Source: Paenibacillus faecis
GTDB taxonomy: Bacteria; Bacillota; Bacilli; Paenibacillales; Paenibacillaceae
Length of the DNA stretch: 64,000 nt
Reading direction: 5' to 3'
Assembly: GCF_008084145.1 (NCBI RefSeq)
Contig: NZ_VSDO01000006.1
Span: 93,180 to 157,179, forward strand
Below, in pieces: positions 1 to 8,841 of the stretch. The position numbers and the translations under genes were made by a program. How positions within the stretch are numbered: position 1 is the stretch's first letter; each line of letters begins with the position of its first letter. The notes beneath the pieces were generated by a model. It was not told the DNA's origin, made no database searches, and saw only the letters and a program-made list of their open reading frames with translations.

Positions 1-2
1 GG

Positions 3-647
3 GCCGACACCGTTTTTATGGCGGTCGTGTTTCTTGCAAGATCGGCCCGCTTGTTCCGGGACGAACATTATGCGCAAGAAGCCGCAAGTCAGCTTTTGGT
101 ACATTACCGGTTGCTGCAGGATGTCGAAACGAACTTGTTTTTCCACGGATATAACTGTTCTTTAAAATCCCACATGTCGGCCGCGAGATGGACCCGGGCA
201 AACGCCTGGATGGCGCTGGGAACGCCCATGATTTACCGGGAGATCCAGGGTTTGTGCGAAGTTCCTCAAGAAATCGGAACCCGTTACCGGGAGATGATGC
301 AAGCGATACGAGCGGTACAGCGCGACGACGGGCTGTGGCCGACCGTGCTGGACCGCCCAGATTACGTACCGGAAACCTCGGGAAGCGCCGGTATCGCCTG
401 CGGTATAATCCACGGTATAAGCCAAGGGTTGCTGGACGATTCGTTCCGCGAATGCGCGCTGAATGCGGCGGAAGGCGTAAGTGCGCAAATCGGCGCGGAC
501 GGAAGGGTGTCGGGCGTATCGGGGGGGACCCCGGTGCTCGCTTCGGTTGATGATTACAATCGGGTTCCTGTTTTTCCTACGTTATACGGGCAAGGGCTGG
601 TACTGATGCTGCTCACTACACTGCACGATGAGCGCACGCGTTCTTGA
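3..647 (+). CDS. Unsaturated rhamnogalacturonyl/glucuronyl hydrolase (GH88/GH105), 3' part
   Basis: The gene is cut by the left edge of the window: the frame is open from base 3 and the visible stretch starts inside the protein (about 214 residues remain). The (alpha/alpha)6-barrel family removes unsaturated uronic acid from oligosaccharides made by polysaccharide lyases. Visible family marks are the W-T-R-A-N-A-W segment, the ETSGSAG segment near the active-site cleft and the C-terminal YNRVPVF...YGQGL part. The internal ATG at 18 is only the first Met seen, not a supported start. The choice between GH88 and GH105 cannot be made from this part. Confidence 0.8.
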   Translation, partial: ADTVFMAVVFLARSARLFRDEHYAQEAASQLLVHYRLLQDVETNLFFHGYNCSLKSHMSAARWTRANAWMALGTPMIYREIQGLCEVPQEIGTRYREMMQAIRAVQRDDGLWPTVLDRPDYVPETSGSAGIACGIIHGISQGLLDDSFRECALNAAEGVSAQIGADGRVSGVSGGTPVLASVDDYNRVPVFPTLYGQGLVLMLLTTLHDERTRS

Positions 648-865
648 ATTTCGCGGCTTCGTTCGATAGTTCCATTTTAGGGGCATACACCCACAGCCTC
701 AATCCTGACGGATTGGGGTTGTTGCCGTTAACGGAACGCCACACTAGAGACGGATATTTATATATCCAGGAAGCTTATTTTTGGAATGGAACAAAACGCC
801 TTCCTTTTGCGTTAATACTATGTGTAATTCACATGATAAATTGACATGAGACGGGAGTGGCTTTA
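648..865. other. Intergenic region with small hairpins
   Basis: No convincing gene. It holds a small hairpin (CAATCC/GGATTG near 700-716) that may end the upstream transcript, and a perfect palindrome ATGTGTAATTCACAT at 820-834 just upstream of the lipoprotein gene. The palindrome resembles CRP/Fnr half-sites (TGTG/CACA), but the spacer is too short for the normal Fnr site, so it is only a possible operator. Confidence 0.4.
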
Positions 866-1723
866 ATGAACCGAGGAATAGGATGGGTGACCGCGTCAGC
901 GCTCTTGCTGCTGGCTTTGACGGGGTGTGCCGGACATGAAGCGGGAAAAACGGATACCCCAGGAGCAGGAAATACAGCGGCAGATCGCCTGCAGGAAAAA
1001 CCGGCTTCTTCAGGAACGGAGATGAAGCAGGGCGAGAAGAGCGATCCGGCCACGAATGAGACCGTAGAAAATAGCTTGGCCTATTACGAGCCTGATTTGG
1101 AAATCAAGCAGGAAGCGCAGGAGGGCAAGGTAGTCTGGATGTCGGGCCATGTCGAGTTGGTGATTGAGAAGTCGCCGAAGGAAGTGCACGCATTGAGCGT
1201 GAAAACCAATGGGAAGACCTATTCGCTTAAACCGGAACGTGAACCAAGCTCGGTCGAAGCCATGGCTCTGTCCGTAACCGGGAAATTTTTGGCCGTGGAT
1301 CTTTTTCAGAACAACGTTGGCCATGAGATCCTCATTCTCAATCTGGAGAACGGGGATCAAATAAATCTTAATCAGCTGGCCTCCGGGAAAAACGAGGGAG
1401 TTGAGACGATCCACGCCTACAACTGGTCGCCGGATGGAAGCATTTTGGCTTACGCCTACGGCGATACAAGTTCCAGCAGTATTGCAGCGTACGATTTTGA
1501 AAAAGAAACCGCACTGAATTTGGCGGAAGATGCCCCATATATTTCGACAGCTTATATTTTGTGGAGTACGGACGGTGAAGTGATCGACGCCATCAGTGAA
1601 CAGCCTTCGGATCAATTCAAATTGCACCGCTATTCCGTGAAAGGCGGAACGGTTGAAGAAGTTGCGGACGTAAAGCGCGAAGAACTTCAGCGATACAATA
1701 AATACAGACCTAGCGCTCCATGA
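866..1723 (+). CDS. Lipoprotein with beta-propeller-like C-terminal part
   Basis: 285 residues. A lipoprotein signal peptide ends in LALTGC (lipobox), followed by a polar Lys/Glu/Thr-rich linker of about 60 residues, so the mature protein should be anchored on the outer face of the membrane. The second half carries YNWSPDGSILAYAY and similar blades like those of TolB/WD40-type propellers. The ATG at 866 is chosen over the GTG at 857 because the GGGAGTGG ribosome site lies 5-6 bases before it. Its stop overlaps the next start (ATGA at 1720), so it is the first gene of an operon. Function unknown. Confidence 0.75.
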   Translation: MNRGIGWVTASALLLLALTGCAGHEAGKTDTPGAGNTAADRLQEKPASSGTEMKQGEKSDPATNETVENSLAYYEPDLEIKQEAQEGKVVWMSGHVELVIEKSPKEVHALSVKTNGKTYSLKPEREPSSVEAMALSVTGKFLAVDLFQNNVGHEILILNLENGDQINLNQLASGKNEGVETIHAYNWSPDGSILAYAYGDTSSSSIAAYDFEKETALNLAEDAPYISTAYILWSTDGEVIDAISEQPSDQFKLHRYSVKGGTVEEVADVKREELQRYNKYRPSAP

Positions 1724-2133
1724 GAAGAGTCGTTTTTCTGGTTATAACGGGCTACACTTTACTGATCGGCTATTGGATGCTGTTCGGATTCGGTAGAGAG
1801 CCCCAGCCCGGTTATTTATTTAACTTAAAGCCCTTATGTACCATTCGTCAGTTTTTGCAGGTAGACCATTTTAGTCCTAAAGTGTGGATGATGAACTTGG
1901 TTGGTAATGTCGGGGTTTTTGTGCCCTACGGGGTGCTGCTTCCTCTCTTTCTGAAGGAGGGGAGACTGCTACTTAAATCGTTGTGCCTATTTTTAAGTGG
2001 CGTCTTCGTGCTGGAGTCTTTACAGTTACTCACCAAAAGGGGAAGCTGGGACATCGATGATTTTATATTAAACACGCTCGGCTTCCTTCTTGGTTATGGC
2101 TTGTACCTCATTCTCAAAAGATCCGGGAGGTGA
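1720..2133 (+). CDS. VanZ-like family membrane protein
   Basis: 137 residues with about four hydrophobic segments. It shows typical VanZ-family pieces: a first membrane helix, then an FNLKP-type segment, NLVGNVGVFVPYG, ESLQLLTKRGSWDIDDFILNTLG and a final hydrophobic helix. VanZ confers low-level teicoplanin resistance in enterococci; most chromosomal members have no known role. The start overlaps the lipoprotein stop by four bases (ATGA), and its own stop overlaps a possible GTG start of the next gene, so translation of the operon is probably coupled. Confidence 0.85.
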   Translation: MRRVVFLVITGYTLLIGYWMLFGFGREPQPGYLFNLKPLCTIRQFLQVDHFSPKVWMMNLVGNVGVFVPYGVLLPLFLKEGRLLLKSLCLFLSGVFVLESLQLLTKRGSWDIDDFILNTLGFLLGYGLYLILKRSGR

Positions 2134-2926
2134 TTACCTTAGGGTTGTTCTATAGAGATGTCGGACCAAGTCGGGCACCGCTGCTGGTATTTCTGCATGG
2201 CGGGGGCGTCGGCGGCTGGATGTGGGAGAAACAGGTGGAGTTCTTCTTTCGTGACTACCGCTGTTTAGTGCCGGATTTGCCCGGGCACGGCGAAAGCGAA
2301 AGCCGGACGTTCAGCATGTCCCAAAGCGCCGAGGAAATCCTATCCTTGATAAAATCAAATCAAAACGGGGCCCCCATCACATTGGTTGGATTTTCACTCG
2401 GCACCCAAGTTATCGTCAAAATGCTAAGTCTCGATCCCTGGTTAGCCGACTACGCGGTCATCAATAGCGCGTTAACCGTCCCTTGACTTGGATACAGCCG
2501 TGGATTGGAACCTCCGTGAGAATGACGCACGGTTTGCTGCGGTACCGGGCATTTGCCAAACTCCAGGCCAAGCAGCTATACATAGACAAAGACATGTTTG
2601 AACAGTACTACGAGGATTCTCTAAAGATCGGACCGGAATTGCTTACGGAAATACTCAAAGAGAATATGTCTTTCGCCATTCCGGACAGCTTTAAGCAGAC
2701 GCGTGCCAAAGTGTTGATTACCGTAGGACAAGGGGAGAAGAAAATCATGATGCGTTCGGCGAAAGACCTCCTGATAAACCTTCAAGGAAGTCAGGGAGTT
2801 ATCGGTATGGGCTTCGGACACGGCTTTCCATTAGCGAGACCGATGTTCTTCAATGAAACGGTGGAATCCTGGATTCAGGAGAAGAGGTTGCCGAACGGTC
2901 TTTTTACCGTTGGTATAGGAGGATGA
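2130..2926 (+). pseudogene. Alpha/beta hydrolase broken by a frameshift
   Basis: Two consecutive frames together make one alpha/beta hydrolase. The first part (2130-2486) has HGGG (oxyanion region), the PDLPGHGES strand and the nucleophile elbow GFSLGT. The second part (2483-2926) continues with the cap helix and the catalytic-histidine region FGHGFPLA. The break lies in the stretch CCCTTGACTTGG around 2481-2492, where one extra base would restore a single frame of about 265 residues. The TTGA overlap at 2483 would also permit re-initiation, so two polypeptides are possible, but each lacks catalytic residues found in the other. It could be a true mutation or a sequencing error. Confidence 0.75.
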
Positions 2927-2927
2927 C

Positions 2928-3737
2928 ATGGAGTTAAAGCAGTTGTTGCAAGACATTAAAGAACATGACAATAAGATCCCCGAAGGAACGGACACGGAGC
3001 GGTTGGTGGAGGAGATGCTGCGTGAAATCGGCTCCATCGATTTCGAGCTACGGGATGATCTTATCTATTTTACTTTTTATCATTGGATCCAGAGAAACGT
3101 GTTAAGTCCGGAAACGATGAAAAATATGCTCTATACAAGTCTTGACGAGGACCACCTGTTCCTTGGACTGGGGAGTTCGGATGAGGACACGGTGTTTACC
3201 CGCTCCTTTTCGGTGTTGATATCTCCGCTTATCCTGGAATGCCATCTTTCCAGGCCCTTTTTATCCGAGGAAGATATTCGCCATGTTTTTGAGCGGCTCT
3301 GCCGCTATTTTAGAGAGGAGAACGATTTGAGAGGGTACGTGGAGGCTAAGGGGTGGGCACATGCGGTGGCTCATACCTCCGATGCTTTCGAAACCCTCGT
3401 AAAATGTCGAGGCATAACGAGAAACGATCAGCTTGCGATCATGGAACTAATCCTCGAAAAAATCCAGGTAAATACGCATTACTTTGTCGATGGTGAAGAT
3501 GAAAGGATGGCGGAAGTCGTAAATACGATCATCAAGAAAGGTCTTTTGGGCGATGATCCGATAGTAGCCTGGGTGCATAAAGTAACGAAGTTTAACACCA
3601 TCGGAAAATATCCCGAAGACAGCATTATTCGCGGGAACGTGCGAAATCTTTTGAGAAGCGTCTATTTTAAATGTGCGGAGCAGAACAAGGACTCCAAAAT
3701 CGCAAAGGCGATTGTTCATGCCTTGGGTCAAATTTAA
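2928..3737 (+). CDS. DUF2785 family protein
   Basis: 269 residues, mostly helical, soluble, no signal peptide. The segment GWAHAVAHTSDAFETLV and the acidic N-terminal half match the DUF2785 family, common in Bacillales and of unknown function. A ribosome site (AGGAGGA) ends a few bases before the ATG at 2928, inside the end of the broken hydrolase gene, so it belongs to the same transcription unit. Assignment is from memory of the family motif. Confidence 0.65.
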   Translation: MELKQLLQDIKEHDNKIPEGTDTERLVEEMLREIGSIDFELRDDLIYFTFYHWIQRNVLSPETMKNMLYTSLDEDHLFLGLGSSDEDTVFTRSFSVLISPLILECHLSRPFLSEEDIRHVFERLCRYFREENDLRGYVEAKGWAHAVAHTSDAFETLVKCRGITRNDQLAIMELILEKIQVNTHYFVDGEDERMAEVVNTIIKKGLLGDDPIVAWVHKVTKFNTIGKYPEDSIIRGNVRNLLRSVYFKCAEQNKDSKIAKAIVHALGQI

Positions 3738-3754
3738 AAAGGGGAGGGCCTTTC

Positions 3755-4276
3755 ATGAAGTTTCATATGAAATCGGGCGATACGAGTTTTATCGGCATGG
3801 CCAATCCGGATACGTATCGGTCGTTTGTGGACGAAGATTGGGAACTTGAAGGACTGTTACGACATTTCGGAGACGAGATGAAGGACGGGCATCTGCTGGT
3901 TTGCCAGATGACCGAGGAAGGCATTGAGCATTCCTGGAAGGTTGACGTCCGGGTGGACGGGGAATCACCGGCTGGACCATACCTCCGGCGGGCCGAAGGC
4001 TTCCTTGAAGTAACGGAAGGGTCATTGTACTTGGTGGACTACGATTGCTTGACGATGGCCGCCCAATTTGAGGACGAAGAAATCCCGGACCGGAACTGTT
4101 CCCAATACCGGATCGAACTGGAAAACGGCCGATATCGCGTGGAGATCGTTCAGTTCTATGACGTGGATCAAGACAAACGCATCGGAACGGAAGAGTGCGA
4201 CCTGATTATTCATTTGACGCCATCCGATTCAGCCGTGCCGGCGGAACGGGTGTTTTGGTGCACTTATTGTTCTTGA
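3755..4276 (+). CDS. Hypothetical acidic protein
   Basis: 173 residues, no family recognised. The ATG at 3755 follows GGGGAGGG by six bases; an earlier in-frame ATG inside the previous gene lacks a ribosome site. The protein is acidic and predicted to be beta-rich, with no membrane segment, and ends in WCTYCS. It closes the operon that starts with the lipoprotein; the repeat block begins right after it. Confidence 0.6.
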   Translation: MKFHMKSGDTSFIGMANPDTYRSFVDEDWELEGLLRHFGDEMKDGHLLVCQMTEEGIEHSWKVDVRVDGESPAGPYLRRAEGFLEVTEGSLYLVDYDCLTMAAQFEDEEIPDRNCSQYRIELENGRYRVEIVQFYDVDQDKRIGTEECDLIIHLTPSDSAVPAERVFWCTYCS

Positions 4277-4900
4277 GCCGAGCGCCGGGGATATCACGAA
4301 ATAGCGGCTACTGTGTCCGTTAGACTCGAAATCGGCCCAAAAGTGCGAAATAGCCGCTACTGCGTCCGTTAGAATTCCGGCGGCGGGGTGTGCGGCCTCA
4401 AGAGCATCCCGAGCGGCCCCAAACGTCCCCGGCGCTCCCTATGCAACGGATGCTAACGGAACTAATAGCGGCTATTTTGCGATAAACGGCGATTCTGAGA
4501 ATCTAACGGAACTAATAGCCGCTATTTGCGTCCTCCGCCCCCGAAAAGGCGGGGATATCACGAAATAGCGGCTACTGTGTCCGTTAGACTTCGAAATCGG
4601 CCCAAAAGTGCGAAATAGCTGCTATTGCGTCCGTTAGAAATCCGGCGGCGGGGAGCGCGGCCTCAAGAGCACCCCGAGCGGCCCCAAACGTCCCCAAACG
4701 AACCCGGCGCTTCCTATGCATCGGATGCTAACGGAACTAATAGCCGCTATTTGCGTCCTCCGCCCCCGAAAAGGCGGGGGGTTCACGAAATAGCGGCTAC
4801 TGTGTCCGTTAGATTTCGAAATCGGCCCAAAAGTGCGAAATAGCTGCTATTGCGTCCGTTAGAAATCCGTCGGCGGGGCGTGCGGCCTCAAACGGTCCGC
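4277..4900. repeat. Tandem block of palindromic intergenic repeats
   Basis: At least nine copies of a roughly 27-base unit related to CGAAATAGCGGCTACTGTGT + CCGTTAG, in both orientations: forward at 4297, 4346, 4561, 4611, 4786, 4836 and reverse-complement (CTAACGGAACTAATAGC...) at 4453, 4503, 4728. They are embedded in a longer tandem repeat of about 225-265 bases (4277-4530, 4531-4755, 4756-about 4894), with shared spacers such as TCCTCCGCCCCCGAAAAGG. Inverted neighbours could form cruciforms or long RNA hairpins. No gene was found inside. Confidence 0.85.
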
Positions 4901-4924
4901 AACAGCCCCAGAGTAGCCCGGGAC

Positions 4925-4957
4925 GGGAGCGGTCCCTAGTGGACCGGGTAAATTCCC
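4925..4957. promoter_or_regulatory. Third pair of GGG-N6-CCC palindromes upstream of narG
   Basis: Two palindromes, GGGAGCGGTCCC (4925-4936) and GGGTAAATTCCC (4946-4957), start 21 bases apart. This is the same arrangement as the probable NreC sites at narG and narK. No good -10 box lies at the matching distance, and a terminator follows at 4973, so they may be a remote or decayed regulator site. Confidence 0.35.
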
Positions 4958-4972
4958 TATACACAGCAGGTC

Positions 4973-5012
4973 AAAAAGCCTCGACAAAGATCACTCTTTT
5001 CGAGGCTTTTTT
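4973..5012 (+). terminator. Rho-independent terminator before narG
   Basis: The stem AAAAAGCCTCGA/TCGAGGCTTTTT with a short loop and T-run insulates narG from upstream transcription. It is near-symmetrical (A-run before, T-run after), so it could act in both directions. No gene directly upstream explains it. Confidence 0.8.
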
Positions 5013-5030
5013 GCGTCGTTTTTGTGAACA

Positions 5031-5093
5031 GGGTTTTTACCCGGATCATCAGGGATTTCCCTTATGTGAACCAAAGCGCAACCCTTTCATAAT
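5031..5093 (+). promoter_or_regulatory. narG promoter with paired NreC-like sites
   Basis: The first palindrome GGGTTTTTACCC is at 5031-5042. The second, AGGGATTTCCCT, is at 5051-5062 and resembles the staphylococcal NreC site (TAGGG-N4-CCCTA). A -10-like CATAAT lies at 5088-5093. The second palindrome is centred 31.5 bases before the -10, about -43 from the expected transcription start, which fits an activator touching polymerase. The narK promoter has the same pair at the same spacing. Confidence 0.65.
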
Positions 5094-5166
5094 GGGATTA
5101 GAAGAATGAACGCTGATGGATTCCCCTCCAAATGATTCATTCTGGACGAAGGAGTGATCGCTTCAC

Positions 5167-8100
5167 ATGAAAAGAAAAACAGGCTTGAGATTTTTTAAAC
5201 CGACGGAAAGCTATTCGGGAAATTGGTCGATTCTTGAGGAAAAAAGCCGGGAATGGGAGAACATGTACCGCGGCCGCTGGTCGCACGACAAGGTTGTTCG
5301 CACCACGCACGGCGTGAACTGCACCGGATCCTGTAGCTGGAAGGTTTTTGTGAAGAACGGGATTATCACCTGGGAAAACCAGCAGATCGATTACCCGTCC
5401 TGCGGTCCCGATATGCCGGAATTTGAACCCCGCGGATGCCCGCGCGGCGCCTCGTTCTCCTGGTACGAGTACAGCCCGCTCCGCGTGAAATATCCTTATA
5501 TGCGCGGACGTCTGCTGCGTTTGTGGACGGAAGCTTTAGCCAAGCACGGCGACCCGGTGAAAGCCTGGGCCAGTATCGTAGAGAACCCGGAAACGGCGAA
5601 ATCGTACAAACAAGCCCGCGGAAAGGGCGGTCATGTCCGGGTCACGTGGGATTTGGCGTCCGAACTGATCTCCGCGCAATTGATCTATACCATCAAAAAA
5701 TACGGCCCCGACCGCATCGCCGGCTTTACGCCGATCCCGGCCATGTCGATGATCAGCTACGCCTCGGGCGCGCGCTTCATTTCCCTGCTTGGCGGAGAGA
5801 TGCTCAGCTTCTATGACTGGTATGCGGACCTTCCGCCGGCATCGCCGCAAATTTGGGGCGAGCAGACCGATGTGCCGGAATCGTCGGATTGGTACAACTC
5901 CGGCTACCTGATGATGTGGGGCTCGAATGTCCCCTTAACGCGGACGCCGGATGCCCACTTTATGACGGAAGTCCGTTATAAAGGGACGAAGGTCGTCTCC
6001 GTCGCCCCAGACCATGCGGAGAACGTCAAATTCGCCGACAACTGGCTGGCCCCGCATCCGGGGACGGATGCCGCGTTGGCACAGGCGATGACGCACGTCA
6101 TCCTGGACGAATTTTATGTGCGGCGCCAGGAGCCGATGTTCCTGAACTATGCCAAGCAGTACACGGATATGCCGTTCCTGATTATGTTGGAGCCGCACGA
6201 AGACAAGTATAAAGCCGGGCGCTTCCTGCGGGCGAGCGATCTGGGCGATACCTCGGAGCATGCGGAGTGGAAACCCGTCATTTTGGACGAAGCGGCTGAT
6301 GAAATTCTGGTGCCGAACGGAACGATGGGCCAGCGCTGGGAAAAAGAAGTGAAGTGGAATCTGATCCTGGAGCGCGGGGACGGCACGAAGATCGAACCGG
6401 CCTTGTCCGTTGAGACGCACGGGGCGGAATGGACGGAAATCGTCTTCCCGTTCTTTGACCACGCCGGCAACGGGACGTTCAACCGTACGATTCCGGTGAA
6501 GGAAGTTACCTTGGCCGACGGCTCGACCCGCTTGGTCGCCACCGTGTACGATCTGATGCTCAGCCAGTACGGCGTGAACCGGCCCGGCTGCAGACTGGCT
6601 GCGGCGGGATATGAAGATGCGGATTCCCACTATACACCGGCATGGCAGGAGCGGATTACGGGCGTCAAGGCGTCGCTGGTTGTGCAGATCGCCCGCGAAT
6701 TCGCCCAGAACTCCTTGGACACCGGCGGCCGATCCATGATCATCATGGGCGCCGGGATCAATCACTGGTTTAACAGCGACACGATTTACCGGTCGATCTT
6801 AAACCTGGTCATTTTGACCGCGTCCCAAGGGGTCAACGGGGGCGGCTGGGCCCACTATGTCGGCCAGGAGAAATGCCGGCCGATCGAAGGCTGGTCCTCG
6901 ATCGCGTTCGCCCGGGACTGGCAGGCGCCGCCTCGGCTGCAGAACGCGACATCGTTCTTCTATTTCGCCACGGATCAGTGGAAATACGAAGAGATGAGCA
7001 ACGCGTCGCTGAAATCACCGACCGGCGGGCCGATCGACTATACCCATCCCGCGGATTACAACGTCCTGGCCGCAAGGCTCGGCTGGCTGCCGTCCTATCC
7101 GCAGTTCAACAAGAGCAGCCTGGCCTTCGCCGAAGAGGCCGCGGCCAAAGGGCTCACGGATAATGCCGATATTATCCGGCATGCCTATGAGCAGGTCGTA
7201 TCGGGCGAAACGAAGTTCGCCGTCGAGGACCCGGATGCGCCGGAGAACTTCCCGCGCACGCTGTTCGTTTGGCGGTCGAACCTGATCTCCAGCTCCGCCA
7301 AAGGGCAGGAGTTCTTCATGAAGCATCTGCTCGGCACGAGCAACGGACTGTTGTCCACGCCGAACGAAGAGGAGAAGCCGCAGGAAATCGTTTGGCGTGA
7401 TGAAGTGGAGGGCAAGCTCGACTTGCTCGTCGCACTGGATTTCCGGATGACCGCCACTCCGATGTACGCGGACGTCGTCCTTCCGGCGGCTACCTGGTAT
7501 GAGAAGGTCGATTTATCGTCGACGGATATGCATCCGTTCGTGCATCCGTTCAATCCGGCGATCGACCCGTTATGGGAATCGAGATCCGATTGGGATATTT
7601 ACCGGGCGCTGGCCTATACGTTCTCGGAGATGGCCAAGACCCATCTGCCGGGGGTTTACAAGGATATCGTCACTTCTCCGCTGGGACACGATTCCCAGGC
7701 TGAAATCGCCCAGCCGTACGGCTTGGTGAAGGACTGGAGGAAGGGCGAGGTCGAACCGGTCCTCGGCAAAACGATGCCGGGCTTTACGGTGGTCGAGCGC
7801 GATTATACGCAAATTTACAATAAATACGTCACCCTCGGACCAAACCTGGAGAACGGCAAGGTCGGAGCGCACGGCGTTTCCTTCTCCGTGAAGGAAGAGT
7901 ACGAGGAATTGAAGAAAATCAACGGCACGTATTTTGACGAAACGATCAAAAACGGCCGGCCGAAGCTGCATACGGCCAGACACGCGGCGAACGCGGTGCT
8001 GCATATTTCGTCAGCGACGAACGGCCGGGTTTCGCAGCGGGCCTGGGAAGCCGCCGAGCAGGACACGGGCGTGCAGCTGAAAGACATCTCCGCGGACCGG

Positions 8101-8841
8101 GCGGCCGAGAAGATTACGTTCGCCGGCATCACCGCGCAGCCGCGGGAAGTAATTCCAACGCCGGTGTTCAGCGGCTCCAACAAATCGGGCCGCAGATATT
8201 CGCCGTTTACGACGAATATCGAACGTCTCGTGCCGTTCCGCACGCTGACGGGACGCCAGCATTTTTATCTGGATCACGAGATCTTCATCCAGTATGGCGA
8301 ATCGCTGCCGGTTTATAAGCCGACTTTGCCGCCGATGGTGTTCGGCCCCCGCGACAAACAGGTGACCGGAGGCAAAGATACGCTGGTGCTGAGATATTTG
8401 ACGCCGCACGGCAAATGGAACATTCACAGCACCTATCAAGATAACCAGCACATGCTGACGTTGTTCCGCGGCGGTCCGACGGTCTGGATCAGCCGGGAAG
8501 ACGCGGAAGCGCACCAGATCGGCGATAACGACTGGTTGGAAGTTTACAACCGCAACGGGGTCGTAACGGCCCGGGCCGTCGTGAGCCACCGGATGCCGAA
8601 AGGCACGATGTTCATGTATCATGCCCAGGACAAACATATCAACGTTCCGGGCTCATCGATCACGAACGAGCGGGGCGGCAGCCACAATGCGCCGACGCGG
8701 ATTCATCTCAAGCCGACGCAGCTCGTCGGCGGCTACGCGCAGCTCAGTTACGGCTTCAACTACTACGGACCGATCGGCAACCAGCGGGACGTATACGTGG
8801 CCGTTCGCAAAATGAAGGAGGTCGACTGGCTTGAAGATTAA
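5167..8841 (+). CDS. narG: Respiratory nitrate reductase alpha subunit NarG
   Basis: 1224 residues, the usual NarG length. It is the catalytic subunit that reduces nitrate to nitrite with the Mo-bis(MGD) cofactor. The FS0 iron-sulfur ligands are seen as H48-x3-C52-x3-C56-x34-C91. The molybdenum region is recognisable in YDWYADLPPASPQ...WGEQTDVPES, where the Asp of YDW corresponds to the Mo ligand of E. coli NarG. No twin-arginine signal is present in front, as in other cytoplasm-facing Nar enzymes. The ATG at 5167 follows AAGGAGTGAT. It is first in the narGHJI operon and overlaps narH by 11 bases. Confidence 0.97.
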   Translation: MKRKTGLRFFKPTESYSGNWSILEEKSREWENMYRGRWSHDKVVRTTHGVNCTGSCSWKVFVKNGIITWENQQIDYPSCGPDMPEFEPRGCPRGASFSWYEYSPLRVKYPYMRGRLLRLWTEALAKHGDPVKAWASIVENPETAKSYKQARGKGGHVRVTWDLASELISAQLIYTIKKYGPDRIAGFTPIPAMSMISYASGARFISLLGGEMLSFYDWYADLPPASPQIWGEQTDVPESSDWYNSGYLMMWGSNVPLTRTPDAHFMTEVRYKGTKVVSVAPDHAENVKFADNWLAPHPGTDAALAQAMTHVILDEFYVRRQEPMFLNYAKQYTDMPFLIMLEPHEDKYKAGRFLRASDLGDTSEHAEWKPVILDEAADEILVPNGTMGQRWEKEVKWNLILERGDGTKIEPALSVETHGAEWTEIVFPFFDHAGNGTFNRTIPVKEVTLADGSTRLVATVYDLMLSQYGVNRPGCRLAAAGYEDADSHYTPAWQERITGVKASLVVQIAREFAQNSLDTGGRSMIIMGAGINHWFNSDTIYRSILNLVILTASQGVNGGGWAHYVGQEKCRPIEGWSSIAFARDWQAPPRLQNATSFFYFATDQWKYEEMSNASLKSPTGGPIDYTHPADYNVLAARLGWLPSYPQFNKSSLAFAEEAAAKGLTDNADIIRHAYEQVVSGETKFAVEDPDAPENFPRTLFVWRSNLISSSAKGQEFFMKHLLGTSNGLLSTPNEEEKPQEIVWRDEVEGKLDLLVALDFRMTATPMYADVVLPAATWYEKVDLSSTDMHPFVHPFNPAIDPLWESRSDWDIYRALAYTFSEMAKTHLPGVYKDIVTSPLGHDSQAEIAQPYGLVKDWRKGEVEPVLGKTMPGFTVVERDYTQIYNKYVTLGPNLENGKVGAHGVSFSVKEEYEELKKINGTYFDETIKNGRPKLHTARHAANAVLHISSATNGRVSQRAWEAAEQDTGVQLKDISADRAAEKITFAGITAQPREVIPTPVFSGSNKSGRRYSPFTTNIERLVPFRTLTGRQHFYLDHEIFIQYGESLPVYKPTLPPMVFGPRDKQVTGGKDTLVLRYLTPHGKWNIHSTYQDNQHMLTLFRGGPTVWISREDAEAHQIGDNDWLEVYNRNGVVTARAVVSHRMPKGTMFMYHAQDKHINVPGSSITNERGGSHNAPTRIHLKPTQLVGGYAQLSYGFNYYGPIGNQRDVYVAVRKMKEVDWLED

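Noticed and set aside
644..844. 67-codon open frame after the GH88/105 gene
   Set aside because: No ribosome site, no family resemblance, and hairpins within it.
2475..2495. Programmed frameshift in the hydrolase
   Set aside because: No slippery heptamer followed by a hairpin; a simple one-base loss explains it.
4625..4843. 72-codon open frame in the repeat block
   Set aside because: It runs through the tandem repeats and reads as Arg/Pro-rich low-complexity; not a protein.
4946..4990. Promoter driven by the third palindrome pair
   Set aside because: At the expected distance there is only GACAAA, a poor -10, and the start would fall inside the terminator.
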